64,000 bases of DNA from Symsagittifera roscoffensis. Its lineage: Eukaryota > Xenacoelomorpha > Acoela > Convolutidae. Shown here piece after piece: positions 53,067-61,887 of this stretch (the first letter of the stretch is position 1; each line of letters begins with the position of its first letter). The stretch covers positions 9,700,723-9,764,722 of the forward strand of contig NC_087066.1 of NCBI RefSeq assembly GCF_963678635.1, read 5' to 3'. The notes under the pieces are model-generated. The model saw nothing but the letters and a program-made list of their open reading frames with translations, was not told where the DNA came from and did not search any database. The position numbers and the translations under genes were made by a program.

Positions 53067-53476
53067 TGAGTTAGGACCGAGTTGGTTAACTCATAGAGTA
53101 ATTTCGGATAGGGTACACCGTCTGCTCGTCACGCTATCTTATTTTCGGCCGGATAGATTCGTGCAACTTCTTAGTCTAATACCGATCCTAATCTTACTCT
53201 TATACTATCTAGTCTCAGGTTGTTTAACTAGTCTCTGCTAGGCTCAATAGATCTAGGGTATACTGGTTTATTGCGGCTGCTGAAGTGCTCGGGAGAGTCC
53301 AACTAATTTCTAAGTTAAATTCAAATCTCTCTGGTGCTGAAATTACAAGTAACTTCAGCACTTACAAATAAGTGGGTTGTTAGTTAGATGGATCATGATT
53401 GGTTAATATTAAATACTTTACATTGGTAAAACATTTAATTTATCCAATCATAATATGTAGTTTAGATCAGGTTCCA
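53067..53476 (-). repeat. 5' LTR of intact giant element
   Basis: 410 bp, no difference seen from 34558-34967. Followed by the CAGT duplication (53477-53480). Confidence 0.95.
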
Positions 53477-53576
53477 CAGTGCTTTGGTCGACCTAAAAAA
53501 AAAAGGTCGTCAAATTTTTGGAAAATTTTTTGAAAATCCGCCCCCCCCCCTCGAGAAAATCCTAGATCCGCCCCTG
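53477..53576 (+). mobile_element. hAT-like MITE, right part
   Basis: Continues the MITE begun at 34237 and ends with CCTAGATCCGCCCCTG, the inverted repeat of its left end, before the GTCAGACA duplication at 53577-53584. Contains a run of about ten C. Confidence 0.8.
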
Positions 53577-53584
53577 GTCAGACA

Positions 53585-53699
53585 GACTCAAATTAGTCAT
53601 TTCAATAGAGACTACTTCAAGCAATTGGGTTATTGCCTGAAGCAGTTCGAATTGGGATTATCCTTATTTAAAAAAAATTATCTGACTAGTAACAGGTAA
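53585..53699 (+). pseudogene. right half of the host coding frame split by nested transposons
   Basis: In phase with the left half at 34236: reads QTQISHFNRDYFKQLGY and ends TSNR before either TAA at 53697-53699 or a donor (ACAG then GTAATA, GT at 53696). The two halves are now 19.3 kb apart. Unless the nested elements are spliced out, this gene copy is disrupted. Protein unknown. Confidence 0.5.
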
Positions 53700-53791
53700 T
53701 ACTGTATGACGTAAAAATAAATTTCCAGACTTTTTCTCCCTTAACAAGTTGACCGCTTCCCTGCCAACGAACGACTTCATTCTCGCAAAAC

Positions 53792-53946
53792 AAAAACCTT
53801 TGATGTCAATATAAAAGGTAGGATCGCACGTCAGAAAAACTTGATCTTCAAATTATAATTTTTGTACCGTACGAAAATTATAATTTGAAGATCAAGTTTT
53901 TCTGCCGTGCGATCCTACCTTTCATATTGACATCAAAAGTTTTTAT
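53792..53946. repeat. long foldback (inverted repeat, about 70-bp arms)
   Basis: Arms of about 70 bp pair almost perfectly, with only a few mismatches, around a loop near 53863-53873 (GTACCGTAC). Unique text includes GGTAGGATCGCACG and its complement. It could be a small MITE or a hairpin RNA source. No target duplication was recognised. Confidence 0.8.
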
Positions 53947-54076
53947 TTTGTAAACGCTTACTTAAAAATCTCGTTTTGACAGATTCTGGTCTTTTTCGAA
54001 GACCTTTAGAATCATTATTCGTTTTTCTTATTTGAAGCAGTTATAAGGCAAAAAAGCCGTAAAAAGTAATAAAAAT

Positions 54077-55095
54077 ATGCTGCGTTTTCATGCAGCTGTG
54101 AAGTCGATTTTCTCATGTGAAAAACCACGAGGTTCAATATTCAAATTTTTCACAAACTCTGAATCAATGTCTGAAAAGCAAATTTTTACAAGGATTCTTC
54201 TAGATCACAGCCGGAACAAGATAGTGTTCACGTTACTTCTGCTCAGCGCTATCAGTTGCTGCCTGTATATTGACTCGATTTATATCCAGCTGCCATATTT
54301 GGTTCCCTACCCTCCAGAAGGGTGGGATTTGGGCGCCTTCACAGCTGTTCTAAATGGCATTGGGAAACTGAGCTTGTTCGCCACACGCCTTGCTATCAAG
54401 TTTGGGCTCCGAAACACCTTGCATGTATGTAATCTATTGGGCGTTATTATAGGTACTAGTCTAATATTTATGTGGGACAAAACAGAGCCAAATAGTTTAT
54501 TCGATTACAACTTGAGTATTGGGTTTATAAACTCATACTGGACTTCTGTTTGGAATCGATTCCTTGAGGTCAACTGTGTTTCTGATGCACTTGGAACAAT
54601 ATTACCCGAAGCCGTTTCTGTCAGCTGTGCTCGTCGGCCAAGTTTCCAGTGGAGCTGTTACAACTATCATGTCATGTCTACAAGGGTATCGCGTGGCTTT
54701 TGAACCCACTCAGCCTCTACAAGATGCTGAACATTCGCTATCAAATATGTCGGGTCAGTTTTTATTCGGACCTCAAATTGCATTCTGTGTTATTCTTGGA
54801 ATATTATTTTCATCTTCTATGTTTTTGTTCTCCTTCAATTTTTTTTTCATAGAAACAAACAATTTCAAACTGATAAGTCAATTGAAGAATATAAACAAGA
54901 AGATTGTCCTTCGAAAGCAACTTCTAACCACAAATACTTTTTGTGGGGTGCGGCAATGTTTTCATGGGGACTCTTTGCACCTATTCGCCGACATTTTTCA
55001 CCTTCACAGCTCTAGCTTATAATCAAAGGTGTTACACTCTGTCAGTTATCGTTTGGGGCGTCGGCTTGCCTCTCATTTTCTTTGGTACTTTGTAG
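54077..55095 (+). pseudogene. SLC52-type riboflavin transporter, broken by frameshifts
   Basis: The first frame (54077 to about 54540) carries the family's N-terminal signature, YIQLPYLVPYPPEGWDLGAF, after a first membrane segment. Near 54530-54560 the coding meaning moves to the +1 frame (DSLRSTVFL, then SAVLVGQVSSGAVTTIMSCLQG, matching the family's S-x-L-xx-G-x-x-S and LxQG region). Near 54940 it moves again (LWGAAMFSWGLFAP) and then once more (TALAYNQRCYTLSVIVWGVGLP to TAG at 55093-55095). Living members are multi-pass membrane importers of riboflavin of about 450 residues. Three frame changes without splice sites suggest a pseudogene. Uncorrected indel errors in a long-read assembly are the alternative. 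Confidence 0.65.
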
Positions 55096-55355
55096 GAAAT
55101 TCAGTTTTGGCGGACTGACTCTAAAATTTTTCTAAAGGCGCCTTTGGCGCCAAAATATACTAATATGAGGGGGGGGGGGGGGGGGGGGGGGGTAGCGCGC
55201 GCCGAAAAAACGCGACTTTTTGGTCAAAACTTTCCAAAAAGTGCCTAAAAACGCCCTCTTTGGACTGTTTTTTCAAAATAAGGTCGACAAAATTTTTGAA
55301 AGTCCACCCCCCCCCCCCCCCCCCCTCGATCGAGAAAATCCTAGATCCGACCCTG
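55084..55355 (+). mobile_element. second copy of the hAT-like MITE, 5'-truncated
   Basis: Shares CTAAAATTTTTCTAAAGGCGCC with the MITE at 34237, then TAGCGCGCGCC and a C-run, and ends CCTAGATCCGACCCTG at 55355. A run of 24 G lies at 55169-55192. The left terminal inverted repeat is missing; the element starts at the end of the SLC52-like fragment. Confidence 0.65.
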
Positions 55356-55939
55356 ATTATGAGGGAAAGGTTACCTCAAAAACTCGAAGTTGAGCTGATT
55401 CAGAATTAGGCAAGGCAATATCAGTTTCTCTGATGATTTTTCCGTCGGTCATTTCAACTGTAGGTTTATTTGAATTCCCATTTTCTCAATCAACATCCTT
55501 TAGTTGGATCCCGTTAGTGCTCTGTACTATTTCCGGAAGTATTAGATGCGAATTGTTTCAACTTGTATTAGATTTTTTATTGTGGTGAATATCTTGAGCG
55601 TAATTTTTGAGACAACGTTTTGCAACGAAGCTTTTTTTGGGGGCCATTGCTCATAATTTTGTTTCAGTATGTGCAATATTTTTCAACTAAAGCGTTGGAA
55701 CGGTGATAGTCTAGTGTAGAAAAAATGTCATCAGAAAAAAAGTGATCACTTGATGTGATCAGAATTGCAAAATATTTTAAAATCTTGGCTTGTAAATAAG
55801 CAAGCAGCAATGTTGAAATGAATTGAGTAAAGAAATCCGTGTAGATAATTATTAGACTGCGGTAACCAATTTGTGTTTGAAGAAGTGGATGATAAATTTG
55901 TGCCGAAGGAAGTATTAAAACTCTGTCGATACTTTATTT
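55356..55939. other. no gene seen
   Basis: AT-rich sequence without coding signal or recognised repeat. Confidence 0.4.
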
Positions 55940-56253
55940 GGATCTTGTTAACTATTCCCCCCCCCCCCTTTGGACCTTGTTAACTATTTTCACCCCTAAT
56001 CATGTATTATTTTTGACAAGCATTTCTGCATAAAATATGCATTTCAAAAATGTCAAACACTAATTGGGTTTTCATTTTCGCGCGTTCGTATTTGTATTAC
56101 TCGCTATTTATATAATACCTACATAGAAATGTTTTACTCAATATATTTTCTTAAAACTGTTTTAAGCTATTGAAAGTGTGGCAGCCAAAGTTGAATTTCT
56201 GAAAGTCGAAATCAAAATAGGGGGGGGGGGGGGGGGAATAGTTAACAAGATCC
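55940..56253. mobile_element. MITE-like element with GGATCTTGTTAACTATTCCCC inverted ends
   Basis: The left end at 55940 (GGATCTTGTTAACTATT followed by a C-run) recurs inverted at 56221-56253 (G-run, then AATAGTTAACAAGATCC). A second, imperfect copy of the end motif follows directly at 55971. No coding content. No clear target duplication. Confidence 0.6.
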
Positions 56254-56262
56254 CTTAGATTT

Positions 56263-56500
56263 ATTGTGTCGGTTACATGTCAGTATTTAGACAGCCGCGT
56301 ATTCATACTGGTCAGTATTTAGACAAATACTGTTTCAACCAATCAGAATCGAGACAAAGAAAAAATTAATAAATAATTATTATTTATTTTGGATTATTTA
56401 TGTTTTTTCTCGATTCTGATTGGTTGAAACAGTATTTGTCTAAATACTGACCAGTATGAATACGCGGCTGTCTAAATACTGGCCGCACTCCATTGTGTCG
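56263..56500. mobile_element. foldback MITE with 9-bp target duplication
   Basis: A 75-bp arm (56281-56355) recurs inverted up to 56481, with few mismatches. ATTGTGTCG occurs at 56263-56271 and 56492-56500, directly outside the structure, as a 9-bp duplication that points to a Mutator-like or related transposase. Within each arm CAGTATTTAGACA occurs twice. Confidence 0.75.
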
Positions 56501-56799
56501 ATGCATAAATACAAATTTGAATGCATACAAAGTTTTAAACCTTGATTTAGTCCAGTGTCGGATTTTTTCAGTGGAGGAAAGTTCCTTTTTATAAGAATTT
56601 TTTCTAGTAAAAAGGAACCGTACTGCTGTACTGCTTTATTGAACCGAAAAACGATCTTAGATAAAAGAGATTTTTTGAAATTTATGGCTTAAGTTTTGAC
56701 AACCAATGATGAAACGCCTGGTTTCGCTATTCTAAACTCAAACGACTCGATCTTTTTTTAAGTTGGGACCACTTAAAGTGCAAAAATAAAATTGTTACA

Positions 56800-58653
56800 G
56801 ATTGATTTAAAATTATACAGTGTGACTTTAAGTTCTTAAGTTTTTCTTTTGGGTGCAATTATTAGGTCATCGAGATAACATTTTGTAAAAAAGATTTTCC
56901 CACTAGTTGAGTCCATGAATCTTTGAAAATCACTTGGCATAACACCAAGTCATCGCGATAAATTCCGGTATTATTACCGCTCGTTATACTGAATTGGTTT
57001 CGTGCAATAAGTTTTCATGTCAGTTGAATGCTTGCGTGTTCAGAATCAACATTGATAAACCAAACTTCTACAATGGAGCCATTCAATATTTATGAAGCAG
57101 CCTTATCTATCAAATCGTTTTTGATTGTCATTTGGCAATGATTTGTGAGTTTTGAATCGAATGACTTTTTGATGGGTCTATCTTTTTCAAACCTAATGAC
57201 AATCGGGTTAAAGAGAGTGTCTTCGTAAAAATTTTCGTGACATGACCTTCTGATTTAACTCAATTTAGTTCCATTTTAACAGTGTATAGCATGTGCTTTT
57301 AACGTGTCTACCTTTTAACTGTTTTAGTTTCAATGACTCGTAAAAGTGGGTAATTTTCATCCGCTTTATAGTTAAACATTGGAGTAATTGCTGAAATGTC
57401 TTGATTATTGAATCAATTTCTTATTCTTTAGCACTTAGCGAAACAAACTTCATTGCTGGACTTCCTGTTTTTTGGAAGTGTGGGAAATGTTTCTGCCAGA
57501 CTTCAATCCCCACTTTGGGTAAGTTCCCGAGGATATTTTTTCGAGTCCATCGGTAAAAATAATCTTCATTGTGAAACCATCCATTTCAGAAAAAGGGTAT
57601 ATATAGCTTTCTCATGATGTTGATTGCACTGTATGCAAAGCCGTAGGTTAAAAGAATAAGCAATTGCTCCGTGAGACATATTTAGTTCAGGTGAAGTCTC
57701 GTGTAGACTTCCTGTAAGTTTTCCTTTTTGAGAAAACTTACAGAGCATTCACATTTTTCGGACAAGAGTTACAAGATTTGGTGAAATGAGCTTTGTTTTT
57801 ACAGGATGTGGAGATTGAGTCTTTTGCCGGGCAGACAACTTGATGTCGCTGTAAAAGTGTACCGCCACGTTTCACACAGCTCTTCTTACCTTCTATGTTT
57901 AGAGTTGCTTTTTTGTGACATTAAACTAATAAAAACCTCATGCAAAGAAGTGGAATTAAAACTATTTGTCCTTTTTTCTGTGGTTTGTTACTCCTTTCCA
58001 CATAGGTGTGCGTATTGATGTGCTTCTGTCAGTGTTTCTGTGTGAAGGTTTCGTTGAATGTCAAAACTCTTATTATGATTTGGAATATTTTCCTAGTTCA
58101 CTCTTCTTCTCCCTTAGTAAAATTAAACGTCTTCTCAATTTCGGCTAATGCTCCCAAGAGATGCACTAACGATTTTCTGTCGCAGTCTTACTGGCTTAGC
58201 AATCTTTATCTCTCGAAAATAACAAAAGTCATTCTCATGAAAACGGTTGTTCAATAATCCCCAAACTCTCTGAACGAAATCCGAAGGTATTTGACTTCTA
58301 TGAAGTTTTGCAGAAAAACCCGTTTTTTTCGTTTCCCAATGCGGGATACAACAATTGTCGCAGTTTCTTGTCTGTCTTGTCTAATTGCATCCTCTTGAAA
58401 TAATCTGTCTCTGTTTCACTTGAACCGTTTTCTTCACCGCCGAATCACGTTTGTTCGCGCAGTTTACTCTCAAATCTTGATTTTTTCTGAGTTTCGCTTT
58501 CACCATCCGTCGGTTTATCTAATAGCCGTAACTGCTAAATGATAAGAGTCAAACCAATCCTCCCACAGATTGCGTGGGTCTACCGAATGGTTCTGCCAAA
58601 AGGGAAGTTTTCCCTTTCACGTTTGATTTGTTTCTGTTTGTCTGCTGCGCCAT
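56800..58653 (-). pseudogene. relic of a gypsy-like gag-pol
   Basis: On the minus strand: ATGGCGCAGCAG at 58653 repeats the LTR-edge ATG/primer-site arrangement of the 7.2-kb element. A zinc-knuckle remnant lies near 57750-57850 (CPAK, then SCKNKAHFTKSC, the same pattern as in the 7.2-kb element). RT remnants lie near 56850-57110 (IDxxHASIQLT-like, then VMPSDFQRFMD and CYLDDLIIA). Frames are broken many times and no LTRs were found. The right edge of the 5' LTR would be at 58653, running to higher coordinates. Confidence 0.65.
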
Positions 58654-59640
58654 GATAAAATCGAACTTCGTTACAGCTAATTCTACCTTTTTATAATTTG
58701 AAAAACAATAAATAGTGAGGAATGATTTAGTTTCAAATTTAAAAGGATATTCTCTTCGATGGAGAGAATGAACTTATCAAGGTCAAGTAAGACGAACTGT
58801 TAGTTAACAAGAGACCATTTATTAAAATGGCGAATTCCAACAATTCCATAAAATTACATGCGCTAAATTTTTATCCTATCTAGAGCACAGTTTGACCTCA
58901 TAATGCAATTATCGGCGAGAATTCTCGTCCTCAACCCGTGAGTTTTTGAATTTCCGAAAATCTTTGGTTTTTTGTGTTTTTGGACGAAGCACAAAGATAT
59001 ACAAAAAATTTCTATGCAAAATAAAAATACAAATCGAAATTTTTATTTTTTGAAAAAAAACTAGAGATACACTTTTCATGCATGGAAAAATATTTTTCAT
59101 ATTGATTTCATGTAGTTCTCTGTACGTATGGTCTTAAAAGGATTTGCATGGCTAAAAGTTTTTCATTTATCGGAAGTTTTTTTGATTAGAGGTTTTGGTC
59201 AACCCGCGTATTCAGCCAGCTGTACAATTCTGGGAGTTTTAAAACCCTGGATTCTCGTTTTCTCTTGTTGAATGACTTCATATAAGATTATGGCAAGCTT
59301 TAATTTGTGTTTTTTGCTTCATCTGTTCTCAAGAAAACTAAGCAGTAAAGCAATTATTGTGAACATATGATTGATTTTGATAGTTTTGTGTTGACTCCAG
59401 CAAATAGTATGATAAATAAACACCACGTACTGTAAACATTTGTTCACCAACAGTTTGCTCAAATAAGTTACCATTTAAAATAGACTACGAGAAACCGAGA
59501 AATTATACCAATTCTTGCGTTGAACATTAAAACTATAGGCGAGTTATAGTCAATAACCGCATCTTGAATTTTACAACTTTGTGATATTTGCCCTGTCAAC
59601 TTTAAAAGTAGAATAATAAACAGAAGTTGACCCCTGCAAG
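58654..59640. other. no gene seen; may hold a decayed LTR
   Basis: AT-rich region between the relic element and the WASP start exon. The part beside 58653 should be the relic's LTR, but no partner copy was found to define it. Confidence 0.35.
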
Positions 59641-61887
59641 ATGCCTTCTTCTAACCTGTCAGATTTGGTAACTGCAGACATGATTCAGTCGGAACATCTA
59701 TCGTAAGTACATCTCTCGTTTTAGTTAAACCCAAAAATCTATGCTCAAATGAAGTTGTATTTACTTTTTTTTCGGGTCTTTAAAGTGCAAAAAGACAGGA
59801 GAAACACTGAGACCTCGAATTGTGAAGAAATAATCATTAGATGATAATTCGAATTTTTAATAAGAAAAAAAGACTCCTTCTGGTTTTTGGAAAAATGACA
59901 ATTTTCTGGCATTGTATGAAAACGGACCACATTTATTGTAATTCGAGGAAAGTCTTCATTTTCTAGGTCTATTGACACTTGAATATTTTTGCTGTCGGGA
60001 CCCGATTAACAAACTATTCGAGGGTAAGGGGGTCGAATTCGTTTCAAAAAAAACTTTGTGATCCTTTTTGACAGTTTGGATCAAAAATTGCTTTTTTTAC
60101 TCGGGCTTCTTGTCAAAATTATAGTAGTCTGCCTTCGAAGAGTGCATCTGAAAACTATTTGACTTGGCCGACTAAAATTGGTTTTACTAAAACAGCAGTA
60201 AAGGGTTTACTCTTTAAGTGGCCAAGGTGTCGAGTCCCTGAGGGACAGGGGAGGTGTTTCTGTGTTCGCCAAATCACCCCCCTCTAAACGCGACGCTGTT
60301 TGCGTTGTACACACTTAGGGGAGCGCATTCTTACTCCATACAACGAAATATGGTGACGCAATTAAAAAGAGTGGTATGCCAACAAGCCGAAAATTCATAT
60401 TATTCTGCAACATAACAGATTTTCACTGTTGTTATGCAATTTTTATGTAATTCTGAAGTTGTTATAACTTAATTTAAGCTTCAAGATATGGCGTTTTGTT
60501 GATAATTCGCCCTTATAATTTTATTGGGATCGGACAGTTTTTTACTTTAGCGGACATATTTTTTTTCAGTCACCGCGAGAAAGAAATGGTGGCGGCGTTG
60601 CTTGGTGCCGGGCGCAAGCCACAGGCCACAGCAGTAGCCAGGGTGTTCCAAGCCGGCGGAAACTCTCCAAACTGGCAGAAATTGGGATGTGGGATATTGT
60701 GTCTGGTGAAAGACAACAGGGCCAGAAGTTATTTCTTCTCCCTTTTCGACCCAATTCAACAGAAGGAAATATTCCTTGAAGAAATGTACAGAGGGTTCAC
60801 ATATGAGAGGAACAACAGTTTGTTCATGCATTTCGAAGGGGAACGAAATGTGGTCGGGATTAATTTCTACGACAGAAATGAGGCGGACAACTTTGCGAGG
60901 AAAGTTGACGAGGAAATTGCTCGGAAGGAAAGAGCGACCCAACAAAAACTGGCTCACAAAGGAAGTGTGGTGCCCAACAGACCGGAAGCGATCCCAGTTG
61001 ACAAGACTCTGACCAAACAGGAAGCTAGGGATCTTGGAAAACACCAGAACGCATTTCTCAAATCGCCCAGTGTGGAAGAAAATGGGACAAAAATAAGAAC
61101 ACGGGACAAGCTGAGGAACATGTTCACAGCTCAAAAAGATAACACTGAGCTGAAAAATTTGATCAGCTTGCCAGTTACTGTTCAGCACGTGAGCAGCGGA
61201 ACTGCTACAGCCGAACTAGGCAAGACACACATCGTAGATCGAGGCGACAGCGAGACTGATAAAATCCTAGCACTGGCTATTCTCAAAATGATGCAGCCTG
61301 ATTGCACAGGTGAATCGGAACAGGGTCAAAAGTTCCTCAAAAAAATTAAAAAAACTTTGGAGTCGCATGAACAAACTGATCTGGCCGAGTATAAAAAATT
61401 ACTGGGACTGGAAGCTCCAGAAGAATCATCGACAGAAGTGATTCAAAAACAACCAGCGCAGAAGAAATCTGGATTAACGAATCCATTAAATTTCAAGCCA
61501 AAATTCGGAAGAAGCGCCCCCGCTCCACCGAAGCCCCAGACTGAGAATGCGAATCAATCGACAGGTACGGCTCCGCCGCCGCCACCACCTCCCCCTCCAG
61601 TGCGCACAGGTGGACCCCCTCCCCCTCCCCCTCCGCCTCCTCCTCCTGGACCCTCTGGAGTTCCAGTTCCACCACCCCCTCCGATAATGTCTTCAGCATC
61701 CGGAGGTTCCGGAGGTGCGTCTGGTATCTCGGCAGCTGCTCTGAATAAAGTGCATCTGTCGGCTCCCAGTGCCCATGATAACAGACCAGCTCCACCCAAG
61801 GAAGAGGACAAACGTGATATGATGTTGAACGCCATCGCGAATTTCAACAAGAACAAACTTCATAAGGTTAGACAGCGACGCAGATAG
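59641..61887 (+). CDS. WASP-family actin nucleation-promoting factor (WH1, proline-rich, WH2)
   Basis: Exon 1 is 59641-59702 (ATG, 20 codons plus two bases, donor GTAAGT). Exon 2 begins at 60570 after TTTTTTTTCAG and fits in phase, joining a Ser codon across an 867-bp intron. The joined N-terminus (SEHLS, then REKEMVAALLG) begins the WH1 domain, which runs about 130 residues (WQKLGCGILCLVKDN, SYFFSLFD, GINFYDRNEADNF); WH1 binds WIP-type partners. A weak CRIB-like motif (ISLPVTVQH) follows near 212 with its second His missing. The rest has long proline runs that bind SH3 and profilin, then a WH2 actin-binding motif (MMLNAIANFNKNKLHKV). As read, the protein is 459 aa and lacks the acidic Arp2/3-binding end. 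A donor-like AAG/GTTAGA at 61866 suggests that a further exon supplies it. Confidence 0.85.

Larger units (their letters stand above)
34558..53476 (-). mobile_element. giant intact env-bearing Ty3/gypsy-type LTR element, 18.9 kb
   Basis: Two 410-bp LTRs without any difference I could find, a 4-bp duplication, and long uninterrupted frames show a very recent insertion. Gene order on the minus strand: ORF1 (51814-51347), gag-pol (51372-43150), small hydrophobic ORF (42320-42135), ORF-C (42129-40993), env (41005-38387), ORF-E (38390-36585). At 18.9 kb it is far larger than usual Ty3/gypsy elements of about 5 to 10 kb. Env, splice signals and paired leader hairpins suggest a retrovirus-like life cycle. 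Name and family are not assigned; envelope-bearing Tor elements of appendicularians are a comparison to test. Confidence 0.95.

Noticed and set aside
55169-55192. Run of 24 G as a telomere or quadruplex gene feature
   Set aside because: It lies inside a MITE copy whose relatives also carry G or C runs, and its length may be affected by sequencing error.
60547-61188. 213-codon frame on the minus strand opposite the WASP exon
   Set aside because: It is the complement of the clearly coding WH1 exon; its peptide shows no domain and it has no support of its own.
61493-61856. Gly-rich and Glu-rich frames opposite the proline runs of WASP
   Set aside because: Complement of CCN proline codons; composition is explained by the coding strand.
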